Part shown: positions 55,801 through 61,740 of the stretch, piece after piece
How positions within the stretch are numbered: the stretch's first letter is position 1
Layout of the letters: each line of letters opens with the position of its first letter
Origin: Larus michahellis
Lineage: Eukaryota > Chordata > Aves > Charadriiformes > Laridae
Direction of reading: 5' to 3'
Length of the DNA: 64,000 nucleotides
NCBI RefSeq assembly: GCF_964199755.1
Contig: NC_133897.1
Location: 11,806,992 to 11,870,991, forward strand
Translations under genes and position numbers: made by a program
The notes under the pieces: model-generated
Told to the model about the DNA's origin: nothing
Database searches by the model: none
Seen by the model: the letters and a program-made list of their open reading frames with translations, nothing else

Positions 55801-58800
55801 ATCAACATACTGTCTCCTTCCAAGACGTGAAGTTCTTCCACAGCATTCGGGAGACATCCCTCTTCCAGTGAAAAGGGGCTGTGAGGAAATACTGACAAAA
55901 AACTTCTTTCTTCCCCTAGGGAACTGAAAATAAAACTGGTGTGCATCACAAGGATACCCTTGGAGCATCCCAGCATCTGGATCACAGAAGTGGATCTTGA
56001 AGAAAGCTTGACTTTCAAAGCTGTATAATAGCTAATAGTGAATTTATTAATTCAAGATTTAATTCATTAAGCTGGGCTAGTAATTATTTCTCCATCTGGC
56101 TTATCACTAGTATTATTTATGTAACAGCTATCTCTCTTCACCACTCATATAAATAAAAAAATCAAAATGTAGATTAATCATTCCAGTAAGACTTTGCTTG
56201 GAGAGATATCCATGTAAATTATTCACTGTTATTATAGTTTTTCTAATTACTGATCTGGATTAATCAAAAGGAGAAATTATAGTAAAATACAAACTGTTGA
56301 TGAACCTTTTAATTATTTTGTTGTATACAAATTTATATTAGAGTAGCACTGAGGGAGTTACACATTTAAATCAAGAAGAGAGGTGGAGAAAGCATCATGA
56401 GCTGGGACTCAACGTTTGTGCTCAAAGGGCACTGCAGATGGCAGGTCCCTGAGGTACCATCGTCATCTACAGAGCGCATTCAAAGCAGACTGAGTATGAA
56501 AAAACAAATACACTGTGTATCACCTAGTTCAGACAAAGGAAAACAACTGCACTGCAAGAGCTGTAATATTCCAAGGGGTATATTTGATGAGATGAGATGA
56601 TGCATACCTAGATGAGATGATACATACCTAGACTACCATATCAAAAGGCAGGACACCACTGACGCTTAGGGCTTTGTAGAACTAATTTGAAATTAAATAT
56701 TTCCAGCCACTTAAAGATCATTTGACAACAGAAGTTTAATGATTAGTTTTAGATGTGATATGACTTTGTAAAAATCAAAATTGTGTTTTGAACTGAAAAA
56801 CGTTCCATTGCCTTTAGATCTAAAATTTCTTTCCCTTTTTTCTAAGTCTCAATGAAAGCCCATCCTTCCCTTCAACACTTACATGTTACCAGAGGAGTGC
56901 TGGGCAGGTAACATATGCAAAAAAAGCACTCCAAGAAGCACTTTTACCTTCTCACCAGTAGGTGAGTTGAGACCACTTTCCGCTCACAAGTGTTGGCATA
57001 TGGTTTACAAAAGGTACTAATCAGAAAACATTAATACCTTTGTCATTAAAAAAATAAAATTAATAAATACACACTTCCAGCTTTCCTAAAAAGCCAAAAC
57101 CTTTTAACCAAGTTCTGCCCTAGCTACTTTAATGTTACAGATTTGCTTTTCTTTTGGCTGTGTGGATTTATCTGTTGCCTTCATATTTTGCTTGCTGAAC
57201 AAATGGCTTTATCAACAGCTCCAACTTACAAGAAAAATGTCATTTTGTCATTTTGTCTTAATCGTATTCATAATTTTCACTCAGGTGAAAATGTAGCAAG
57301 GAAATATAGTAAAAAATAAAATAAAGAAATAATAAACTACATCTGCTCTTCCTTCTTTCTTCTATTAAATTACAATTGTCCATATCTCTATATTTATCTT
57401 TCTACGTAGAGAGAAAATAAAAACAATAAAGTACAGAGAGAATCTGTTTTTTGAATCTAACACTACTGTCCAGTTTTTGCTTTGCATGACTCTGGTACTC
57501 TGGAGGTGAATCTGGTCTTCCAAAACAGAAGATCTGGAACATCTTCTGCCTGGGAAACCCAGAGATCATTCCTGCCACTAGTTCTTTACTTTCAGCCATA
57601 GCTAGAGAGAGGTGCATGAATCCAAGGCTTTGAACTTCTCCTCAGACTTGTTCTTTCTGCTGGTCCTGTCATCGCCAGCCTGCAGCTTCTCTGACAGTCA
57701 GAAAATACTCGAGGCAACAGCTTAAAACACAAGAATGCATTTGCTCCCATCTAATGTCCCACCCAATGCCTGGCACACCTCTCACAATACGCTTGCTGCA
57801 GCTGTACCTTTAATACAAAATCGGCATAAATTCTAAAATACCTGAAAATGTTAAGCACAGTAGAAATAGGGCAACTGCAACCACAACAGCAAAGAAGGTA
57901 AAGGGAGAAAAATCTTGAGTACTCCAGTTGTCTCTAGGTTACAGCTTATCTTTTCTTACCTTTGTAGTCCACTGGCTTCACATTCTTTAGAAGTTCCATG
58001 CACCTTGTTTCCTCCTTGTGAATCTCCAGCTGAAATCTGCATTCTGGATGCACACCATTCACCTGTGTCGAATTAAAAAACAGGACAGCGTCTTGAAACA
58101 CAAATTAAAAGGCTTTATGAAGGATGCAACTACCAATAATGAAATCCACAACTTTAACTGGCACGGGTTTTGCCCAAGTATGCAGTAGGCGCTTTACAGA
58201 CACAGACATTGCCCATTTTAGCTTCCCACACGTTGACTTTACAAAACAAAATGTTAAAATAATCCACTAGAGCATTCATTGGCTCCTTCTTGTAGCATTT
58301 CAAGGCCAATTGTCATCTACAAGAAAATATTTAACTTTCTAGTGCATTCACCAATATTGTTTCATGAGACTTTTTCCTCCAGAAAAACTGAGTTAAACTG
58401 AAGCAGGAAAGCAAACACATTTGCTTTTTTTGCCTTCGTAGTAGGTCAGGAAGCTGAAAGTTTAATACGAATCACAGAACATGAAAACCAATCAAACTGC
58501 ATTCTCTTTGACATGGTAAATTTTGCCTTTCTTTCCTTTTCCACCATGTATATTTTACCTCCTGGAGGCCCCAGAGCATGATTATTTGATGCAAGCGTTA
58601 CATAGGAAGAAAAACCCACTTCTTTAAAAAGTAAAGCACTGTTGCCTTTACCCATTTATAGCCCTGCCCCCAATTCCTTGGTTTTCAGGAACGGTTATTT
58701 ATGTCCATGGGAAGAGACAAGGAGTTAGCAGTACTGGGGAGAGAGACAAGACACCGGGAAGTTGTACTGAAGTCAGCTGGATTCACAGAGGCAGACAGAA

Positions 58801-61157
58801 CCTAATAGAAAAACATGCAGATTCCATACGAGACTCCATGGGAAAAACGACTGTAGTAGGTGAGCAACAGACACTAGGAAACACCACTAGAGCTGAAGGG
58901 ACAGTGAGATTAGCTCAAATAAAATAACATCATAATGAAATAAAATGTGACTATGCTGTACTGCAGTCATCCTAACTCTCGTAGTATCAAGAAAAGGGTG
59001 GTCTCTCCAAGCTTCTCTCCCCTTTTCTCTCTCTTACTTTTTCTAGGAGATGTTTAATAGCAGAAATCTGGTAATAGTATCTGATTCATGAGATGCTATT
59101 TCTTTAAACAGCAATACTTAATTAATTAAGCTGTGATCATGGACCCAGAACCTAGGACCCGGAGTTAGGACTGAGAACCTGGTTGTTCTGCAGTCTCCTT
59201 GTGGAAAAGCCACTTGTGCGGCTTTTACAGACACAGCATAATATCCATAAGCATGACAGCAGGAGCCGTTATGAAAACTCACGAAAATCTGTCTCTTCTC
59301 CAAATGTCTCATTTCACCATCTACAACATCAGAACCTTAATTCCTTTTCCCCATCTTTTCTCTATATTGACTATTGAAATTATAGGTTTCCAGGGAAGAT
59401 TTTTTTTTCTTTTTAAAGTGAATTTGTACAGATCCTTAACATAAATTAGGATTTCTAGAACTTACAATAGAAAGTTCAGCCTTACATTGAAGGTATGTGC
59501 TTTGTTATGTATTATCTACTTTCCAGATAACTCCCATGTAAAATAAAGTCCCATGTATACATAATGTTTTTAATTGCATTTTCGTTTCATGTAACAGATT
59601 TTGAATATTATTTTTTTTTTCCAATTGCAAACATTCGGTAACTGAGAGTAGATCTCCTACTCATCAAAAAGTATTATAATTACTGGGTCTTGGAAAGGTA
59701 GGTTCCAATAAATGGGCATGTTAACTAAAAGAGGGGTAAATGAATGCAGCTACTACAATTAAGAATTAAGAAACCTGCCGAGTAAGTGACTTCTCTCTCT
59801 CATACTTAGGAAAGAAGTGCAGATTTCTCAGTATCGGTGATCTAATTGCCAAGGTTACTTTGAGACCATAACTTTGTTAGTATCCAAAGGTAACACATTA
59901 CTTTTCAAACCCAGGACACATGTCAAATTGTAATATACTTTGTTCTAATACCCTGGTTTCATTCAGATGTACTTTGCCAAGCTACAGAGCGTTCAAGACT
60001 GTGTGGCACTGACCACGTCCCAAAACACATCAAGAACCCCAAAACGGATTTTGAGGGCACTCGCCACCTTTCAGGGCTGGTGCTCATCCATCTTTCCCTC
60101 CGCTTTACCAAGAGTGGGTTATCCTTTGTAACCACTGACCACAGAACCCTGTGCGCTGTGCTGGGCATTGTAAAGGCAGACAGTTAGCTGGAAATCCAGC
60201 TGAGGAGTCTCTCTGCTGTTTTAGTGGCTTTACAACTTTAAGGCATCCAGAACAGCAGTTTGGAAAAACATTTCTTCTGACAAGCACAAGTCGGTTTGCC
60301 GACCTTTGGTGGAAATGATCTGTTATTTTAAATTTACAGTAACAAAAAATGGAAAGATTTAGAGGGCAGCTTTTTTATTTTTCATAAATCACGTTTCCAG
60401 CAACGTTATAGACTTTTACAAACAACTGAAGAAACACTTAAACATATAAAGATGTTAAAAGCAGACGCCTTAAATTTGAAGACTTTAATATTCTGAATGC
60501 TTTGTGCGTTGTTATCCGGTTGCACGTATTAAAGGGGAATTAATCATGCGGGTTTCTCCCCATACGATGACTGATAACCACCCTCCAGCCCGTACCACGG
60601 CAGTGCCCTCGGAAAACTCTTGGCGAACCAGCGGTGGCCACCGGCTGCCGGGGAAAGCCGAGATAGCAGGGAACGACTCACTCGCCCGACGCCGGCTCCG
60701 CCGGGGTCTGGGACCGGGCCGGGCCCGCGCTGCCCCGCCGGGGCGGAGCCGTCCCGGCCCCCGAGGAGCGCCCGGGGGTGCGGGGAGGCGCCCCCCGGGG
60801 AGCCCGGCCCAGCAGCGGCGGCGCGGAGAGGGGCTGGGGGTCCCGGCGGGGGCAGAAGCCCCCTCCTCTGCCCGATCCCCGCCCGGGGATGCCCGGTGAG
60901 GGCGAGTGGCGGCAGTCGCTTGTCTCCCGAAGTGAGTGCCGCGGGCCCGGAGTCTCCGCACCTGCTACGGCTGCCGCCGAGCCCGCTCCGGCGGAGCCGT
61001 GAGGGAACCGCCAGCCCGTGGAGGGGCCCGCGCTGTCACCTCAGCAACGGGAAAAGCCAGAGGGGTCCCCCCCCCCGGGGCCGGGGGTGAGCGCGGGGTG
61101 ACTTACCCGCCCCAGGCTCCAGCAGAGGGAGAGGAGGAGGACCGGCAGGTTCCTCAT
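1725..61157 (-). CDS. VIPR2: VIPR2: VIP/PACAP receptor 2 (VPAC2), complete coding region in 13 exons
   Basis: Class B (secretin-family) GPCR of the plasma membrane that binds VIP and PACAP and signals mainly through Gs and cAMP (established for the family). The joined exons give 439 residues: signal peptide (about 1-20), extracellular hormone-binding domain (to about 120) with all seven cysteines of the human protein and the DNITCW motif, seven membrane helices (about 125-380) and a cytoplasmic tail ending TETTMI. Family signatures seen: [12 protein letters not shown] (TM2), [13 protein letters not shown] (TM3), CWDTNEH (second extracellular loop), [11 protein letters not shown] (TM6), [11 protein letters not shown] (TM7/helix 8). 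VPAC2 rather than VPAC1 or PAC1 is supported by near-identity to human VPAC2 in exons 6, 9, 10 and 12 and in the tail (SRNGSE, RAQSF, QTET). All 12 introns are GT-AG and phases agree. No frameshift or stop is seen. The one odd residue is Gly213, where relatives have Cys. Confidence 0.97.
1899..3535 (-). other. VIPR2: VIPR2 intron 12
   Basis: 1637 nt, GTAAGT donor, ACACAG acceptor. About half is an old CR1 LINE starting some 90 nt from the exon 13 acceptor. The remainder (about 2830-3535) is AT-rich with nothing recognised. Confidence 0.85.
1990..2760 (-). mobile_element. CR1 LINE fragment, old, 5'-truncated
   Basis: Reverse strand reads as the C-terminal part of CR1 ORF2 plus 3' UTR; translated pieces such as [21 protein letters not shown] and [15 protein letters not shown] are recognisable but broken by stops. 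The 3' end is near 1990 (GTAGTCCAACCCC on the plus strand). Divergence looks high. Traces may reach about 2830 (AACTGAGGCGAAGA). Same strand as VIPR2. Confidence 0.85.
3536..3577 (-). CDS. VIPR2: VIPR2 coding exon 12 (TM7, 42-nt exon)
   Basis: 42 nt, residues 369-382: [14 protein letters not shown], differing from human by one residue (V to I). A 42-nt exon here is a hallmark of class B receptors. Acceptor TTTCCAG, donor GTAAGT. Both ends are in phase 0, so skipping it would keep frame but remove half of TM7. Confidence 0.96.
3578..3663 (-). other. VIPR2: VIPR2 intron 11, only 86 nt
   Basis: Very short intron with donor GTAAAT and acceptor CTCTTTCCAG. A perfect TACTAAT branch-point-like heptamer sits at 3601-3607 on the coding strand, about 23 nt before the acceptor. 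Confidence 0.93.
3664..3793 (-). CDS. VIPR2: VIPR2 coding exon 11 (TM6 and ECL3)
   Basis: 130 nt, last base of Lys325 to Gln368. [20 protein letters not shown] is TM6 with the class B kink motif around PLFG, followed by loop 3 and FELCLGSFQ entering TM7. Acceptor TACCCAG, donor GTAAAT. Only 86 nt separate it from exon 12. Confidence 0.97.
3794..6107 (-). other. VIPR2: VIPR2 intron 10
   Basis: 2314 nt, donor GTGAGT, acceptor TACCCAG. AT-rich. No repeat family, RNA gene or coding segment recognised. Confidence 0.85.
6108..6199 (-). CDS. VIPR2: VIPR2 coding exon 10 (TM5 and ICL3)
   Basis: 92 nt, residues 295-324 plus two bases of Lys325. [20 protein letters not shown] is the inner half of TM5; [11 protein letters not shown] is the third intracellular loop, identical to human. 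The loop couples to G proteins in this family. Acceptor TTTGCAG, donor GTGAGT. Confidence 0.96.
6200..11526 (-). other. VIPR2: VIPR2 intron 9
   Basis: 5327 nt. No transposon recognised. Holds a perfect cAMP response element palindrome at 8949-8956 and a 155-codon open frame at 10351-10818 on the plus strand that resembles no family I know. Confidence 0.85.
8949..8956. promoter_or_regulatory. Perfect CRE palindrome TGACGTCA (intron 9)
   Basis: Exact 8-bp consensus for CREB/ATF binding. Presence is certain; function is not shown by sequence. Confidence 0.35.
11527..11596 (-). CDS. VIPR2: VIPR2 coding exon 9 (ECL2 and TM5 start)
   Basis: 70 nt, last base of Gly271 to Ile294: [18 protein letters not shown] then LISII. 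The Cys is the loop-2 disulfide partner of the TM3 Cys; the Trp-Trp pair is typical of the VPAC group. Acceptor ATAG after a 12-nt T run on the coding strand, donor GTAAGT. Confidence 0.95.
11597..12920 (-). other. VIPR2: VIPR2 intron 8
   Basis: 1324 nt. AT-rich, no recognised element apart from the A/T tract at the exon 9 acceptor. Confidence 0.85.
12921..12981 (-). CDS. VIPR2: VIPR2 coding exon 8 (TM4 end)
   Basis: 61 nt, the length of this exon in class B GPCR genes, encoding residues 252-270 with split glycines at both ends: [19 protein letters not shown]. Human has LPTVCIGAWTAARLYLEDT. Acceptor TTTTTCAG, donor GTAAGT. More isoleucine-rich than the human helix; the extracellular LEDTG end is kept. 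Confidence 0.94.
12982..13905 (-). other. VIPR2: VIPR2 intron 7
   Basis: 924 nt. Contains a 21-nt A run at 13033-13053, about 50 nt from the exon 8 acceptor, which is a T run on the coding strand. Nothing else recognised. Confidence 0.85.
13033..13053. repeat. Homopolymer (A)21
   Basis: Uninterrupted run of 21 A on the plus strand, hence oligo(T) in the VIPR2 pre-mRNA just upstream of exon 8. Likely length-variable. Confidence 0.9.
13906..14056 (-). CDS. VIPR2: VIPR2 coding exon 7 (TM3 to TM4)
   Basis: 151 nt, residues 201-250 plus one base of Gly251. Starts VGCK, whose Cys forms the conserved disulfide with loop 2, continues through TM3 with [13 protein letters not shown], and ends LLIGW in TM4. 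Residue 213 is Gly (codon GGT) in QYGVMANF, where human VPAC2, VPAC1, PAC1 and secretin receptors have Cys. Acceptor TTTCAG, donor GTAAGA. Confidence 0.97.
14127..14195 (-). mobile_element. CR1 3'-end fragment
   Basis: Plus strand shows the reverse of a CR1 3' end: ATAGAATCACAGAATCACAG octamer-like repeats, then GGTTGGAAGGGACCTCTGAG and ATCGAGTCCAACCAC. Lies about 70 nt from the exon 7 acceptor. Confidence 0.9.
14196..14335. repeat. A/C-rich tract and 11-bp tandem repeat
   Basis: Long A-rich and CA-rich run (14196-14272), followed by AAACTCCACCT at 14299-14309 and again at 14310-14320. Probably decayed and expanded CR1 tail sequence. Confidence 0.7.
17226..17367 (-). CDS. VIPR2: VIPR2 coding exon 6 (ICL1, TM2, ECL1)
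   Basis: 142 nt, last base of Arg153 to Trp200. [20 protein letters not shown] is identical to human VPAC2 and carries the class B intracellular HCTRN motif and polar His of TM2. The rest, [20 protein letters not shown], is the extracellular end of TM2 and loop 1. Acceptor CTTAG, donor GTAATA, phase 0. Confidence 0.97.
17368..21695 (-). other. VIPR2: VIPR2 intron 5
   Basis: 4328 nt. No transposon recognised. A short ATC trinucleotide run lies at 17525-17545 and a TTTA run near 17771-17790. Confidence 0.85.
17525..17545. repeat. Short (ATC)n microsatellite
   Basis: Imperfect run of ATC units, TATCATCATCATCATCCTC, extending to about 17550. Confidence 0.75.
21696..21793 (-). CDS. VIPR2: VIPR2 coding exon 5 (TM1)
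   Basis: 98 nt, residues 121-152 plus two bases of Arg153. Encodes membrane helix 1: [19 protein letters not shown] then SIILCLFR, closely matching human VPAC2. Acceptor TGTGCAG after a T-rich tract, donor GTATGT. Confidence 0.96.
25137..25720 (+). mobile_element. Solo LTR of an avian ERVL-type endogenous retrovirus
   Basis: 584 bp beginning TGTACTGGTTTTGGCTGGGA, a start I recognise from avian ERVL LTRs. Flanked by a perfect 5-bp duplication GCCTT at 25132-25136 and 25721-25725. A degraded TATA region lies near 25401, a poly(A) signal ATTAAA at 25587-25592. The 3' end reads GTTAACCCACAAGA instead of the usual ACCACGACA. No internal viral genes lie beside it, so it is a solo LTR. Antisense to VIPR2. 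Confidence 0.92.
26926..27532 (-). mobile_element. CR1 LINE, 3' part (interrupted element)
   Basis: Plus strand runs GGTTTTGGAAGGGACCTCTG, ATCATCTAGTCCAACCCC and on through the C-terminal part of ORF2, up to CACCTCGTTGTCCACG, where the sequence stops matching CR1. It resumes at 28254 after an LTR. Frames are broken. Sense with respect to VIPR2. Confidence 0.92.
27533..28253 (+). mobile_element. Solo LTR (ERVL-like) inserted in a CR1
   Basis: 721 bp from TGTTCTTGTTTGAAG to CAAACCACGACA, lying exactly at a break in a CR1 element. TATAAAA at 27863-27869; ATTAAA at 28128-28133 is a candidate poly(A) signal. The flanking 5-mers CCACG and CCATC agree at three of five positions, so a target duplication is only suggested. 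No viral coding region is present. Confidence 0.85.
28254..28697 (-). mobile_element. CR1 LINE, 5' part (interrupted element), reverse transcriptase remnant
   Basis: Continues the element at 26926-27532. The reverse strand gives a recognisable reverse transcriptase stretch: [31 protein letters not shown] and GVADTPEGC. The catalytic FADD box of CR1 is replaced by CVDG, so the enzyme would be inactive. 5'-truncated. Confidence 0.92.
38093..38409 (+). mobile_element. Solo LTR, ERVK-like
   Basis: 317 bp beginning TGTGGGAA and ending TCCACA, flanked by a perfect 6-bp duplication CTATCT (38087-38092 and 38410-38415), as expected for ERVK/alpharetrovirus-type integration. TATAAAA at 38334-38340 and AATAAA at 38357-38362, followed by GGTCTTTGGTCTGTACCCC, give a typical U3-R-U5 layout. 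No internal viral genes. Antisense to VIPR2. Confidence 0.87.
38423..38458. repeat. Perfect 18-bp tandem duplication
   Basis: GTACTTTTGTTAATCATT occurs twice head to tail, 14 bp past the end of the LTR. Replication slippage is the simplest cause. Confidence 0.9.
38912..39030 (+). mobile_element. CR1 3'-end fragment
   Basis: Plus-strand CR1 tail: GAGGTATTTAAAAGATGTGT, GGGACATGGTTCAG, TCTCTTCCAACC and the terminal TCTATGATTCTAT repeat. Antisense to VIPR2. Confidence 0.88.
39885..39982 (-). CDS. VIPR2: VIPR2 coding exon 4 (end of ectodomain)
   Basis: 98 nt, end of residue 88 to residue 120, ending in phase 0. Reads [18 protein letters not shown] then [11 protein letters not shown], parallel to human [18 protein letters not shown]. 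It supplies the last two ectodomain cysteines and two further N-glycosylation sequons (NIS, NCT). Acceptor TTACAG, donor GTAGGA. Confidence 0.95.
39983..44316 (-). other. VIPR2: VIPR2 intron 3
   Basis: 4334 nt. Contains one well-preserved CR1 (42106-42751). The rest (39983-42105 and 42752-44316) is AT-rich with nothing recognised. Confidence 0.85.
42106..42751 (-). mobile_element. CR1 LINE fragment, relatively young
   Basis: 3' end at 42106 with AATCATAGAATCATAGAATT octamer repeats. The reverse strand carries an uninterrupted reading frame (stop at 42192, open to the fragment's 5' end) for the C-terminal region of CR1 ORF2, with motifs [34 protein letters not shown] and [18 protein letters not shown]. 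This intactness makes it the least decayed CR1 in the window. It is 5'-truncated, ending at TGGCTCATAATG, and cannot be autonomous. Confidence 0.95.
44317..44424 (-). CDS. VIPR2: VIPR2 coding exon 3 (ectodomain, DNITCW motif)
   Basis: 108 nt, end of residue 52 to first base of residue 88. Contains [19 protein letters not shown] and CPKVF, the core of the hormone-receptor domain with three cysteines and an NIT glycosylation sequon. The Asp and Trp of DNITCW are the structural core residues of family B ectodomains. Acceptor TTTCAG, donor GTATTT. Confidence 0.96.
45451..45458. promoter_or_regulatory. Perfect CRE palindrome TGACGTCA (intron 2)
   Basis: Second exact CREB/ATF consensus in the gene. 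Flanks differ from the copy at 8949, so the two are not a duplicated segment. Function unproven. Confidence 0.35.
46134..46155. repeat. 22-bp perfect palindrome
   Basis: Half-site ATGCAACAAAT (46134-46144) is followed at once by its exact reverse complement ATTTGTTGCAT (46145-46155). Confidence 0.95.
46210..46733 (-). mobile_element. Old CR1 LINE fragment
   Basis: Plus strand keeps reverse-CR1 landmarks: CCTCTTTGGGCAACCTG, GAAGAGTCTGGCTTCATCTT, CTGAACAAACCCAGCTTTCA, GGAGCCCAAAACTGTACACA and GCGCTGCTGGGTCATGTT. Many changes and indels; no long open frame on its strand. Boundaries approximate. Confidence 0.8.
46226..46249. repeat. Perfect 10-bp hairpin with 4-nt loop
   Basis: AATCTCCAAA (46226-46235), loop GAGA, TTTGGAGATT (46240-46249). 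Confidence 0.95.
49857..49866. repeat. Short A run
   Basis: Simple oligo(A) tract within intron 2, with no adjoining element that I can identify as its source. Confidence 0.6.
50910..51365. other. GC-rich island of unknown origin in intron 2
   Basis: About 450 bp, sharply GC-rich (for example GACCCGCCGCTGCCGCCCTG and CTGCCTGCCCCGGGGCCCCC) inside AT-rich intron. GCACTAA flanks it at 50921-50927 and 51365-51371, compatible with a target duplication. The long frames on both strands through it look like a by-product of composition. It could be an inserted repeat, a retrocopy fragment or an intragenic CpG island. Confidence 0.6.
52436..52657 (-). other. Unexplained open frame of 73 codons
   Basis: No ATG start (TTG), a TGA close upstream. 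The product is hydrophilic, rich in Lys, Asp, Glu and Asn ([39 protein letters not shown]). The residue mix looks protein-like rather than low-complexity. I do not recognise a family. It may be a fragment of an old retrocopy or transposon, or chance. Confidence 0.25.
54861..54962 (+). mobile_element. CR1 3'-end fragment
   Basis: TTTAGGGACATGGTTTAGTG, TTGGCAGTGTTGGGTTAATG, CCCCTTCTAACCTAGATGAT and TCTATGATT mark a plus-strand CR1 tail of about 100 bp. Antisense to VIPR2. Confidence 0.9.
56591..56630. repeat. 20-bp tandem repeat, two copies
   Basis: GATGAGATGATGCATACCTA at 56591-56610 followed by a copy with one difference (TAC for TGC) at 56611-56630. Confidence 0.9.
57960..58062 (-). CDS. 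VIPR2: VIPR2 coding exon 2 (N-terminal ectodomain)
   Basis: 103 nt, residues 18-51 plus the first base of residue 52. It carries [17 protein letters not shown], matching the human HPECRFHLEIQEEETKC segment and giving the first two ectodomain cysteines. Acceptor ACAG at 58063-58066, donor GTAAG at 57955-57959. Too short and too AT-rich to stand out as an ORF; found by family pattern and splice sites. Confidence 0.95.
58063..61106 (-). other. VIPR2: VIPR2 intron 1
   Basis: 3044 nt. The 5' 500 nt belong to the CpG island. The rest (58063-60580) is AT-rich; no repeat or coding segment recognised. Confidence 0.85.
61107..61157 (-). CDS. VIPR2: VIPR2 coding exon 1 (start and signal peptide)
   Basis: Encodes residues 1-17, [17 protein letters not shown], a hydrophobic signal-peptide core. 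It ends in phase 0 at donor GTAAGT (61101-61106). The ATG at 61155-61157 is chosen because it immediately precedes the signal peptide, has G at -3, and matches the position of the human start (human exon 1 begins MRTLLPP). The reading frame stays open further upstream (see findings). The exon lies within a CpG island. Confidence 0.93.
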
Positions 61158-61698
61158 GCCCGCCGAGAGCGGGGGCCGGCGGGCTCCGCTGCCCCGCGCC
61201 GCTCCGCGGGCCCCTTCCGAAGGCGGCGAGGAGGAGCCGGGTCCCGCCGCGGCACCATAGGGCCCGGGGGCCGCTGCCGGGGCGCCCAGCCGAGCCCCCC
61301 GCCCCGCGGGCGGCCGCCGCCCTGCGGCTCTCGGCGCCTCCCGCACCTGCCCCCGGCCGCCTCCCGCTCCGGCGGCCGTCAGCTCCCGGCCCGACTGAGA
61401 GCCTGCCCGCTGCCGCCTCTCTGCGCTCAGCTCCTCCTCTAGACCCCGGCTCTCTTCTCTCCCGTTTCTCCTCAGCCCCTCTCTTCGGCTGCCTTTTCTC
61501 CTCCTCCCTCTCCCTGCCGCCGTCGCTCCCCCCCGTAAGAAGTGCGAGTCGTTCCCCTCTGCCGGGACGCCCCCTCGCCCATCCCGGCCACCCGCAGGTG
61601 CTCCCCCGCCATGCCGGGCTCCTGCCGGGCTGCGGACGGCGTTTACCCTGCCCTGCCTGCCCCGGGGTGGCGGGGGAGTCCCCTGTTCTCGCACACAA

Positions 61699-61704
61699 CA
61701 CGTG
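61699..61704. promoter_or_regulatory. E-box CACGTG upstream of VIPR2
   Basis: Canonical CLOCK/BMAL1 or USF-type hexamer about 540 nt upstream of the start codon. Short motif; may be chance. Confidence 0.3.
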
Positions 61705-61740
61705 CAGAGGGCCCGGGTGCCCATCCCGACAGCGTCCCGG

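Larger units (their letters stand above)
44425..57959 (-). other. VIPR2: VIPR2 intron 2 (13.5 kb)
   Basis: Holds a CRE palindrome (45451), a 22-bp palindrome and hairpin (46134-46249), an old CR1 (46210-46733), a GC-rich island (50910-51365), an unexplained 73-codon frame (52436-52657), a CR1 tail (54861-54962) and a 20-bp tandem repeat (56591). Other stretches show nothing recognised. Confidence 0.85.
60580..61740. promoter_or_regulatory. VIPR2: CpG island spanning the VIPR2 5' end
   Basis: Dense CpG and very high GC content against an AT-rich surround, covering exon 1, the start of intron 1 and about 580 nt upstream of the start codon. GC boxes occur (GGGGCGG at 60740-60746; CCGCCCC at 61299-61305). 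No clear TATA box precedes the start codon, fitting a dispersed CpG-island promoter. The transcription start is not identifiable by eye. Confidence 0.85.

Noticed and set aside
60504..61442. Long overlapping open frames on the plus strand in the CpG island (131, 156 and 168 codons)
   Set aside because: GC-rich DNA is poor in stop codons; the products are Arg/Pro/Gly/Ala-rich, overlap one another and show no domain. They are antisense to VIPR2 exon 1.
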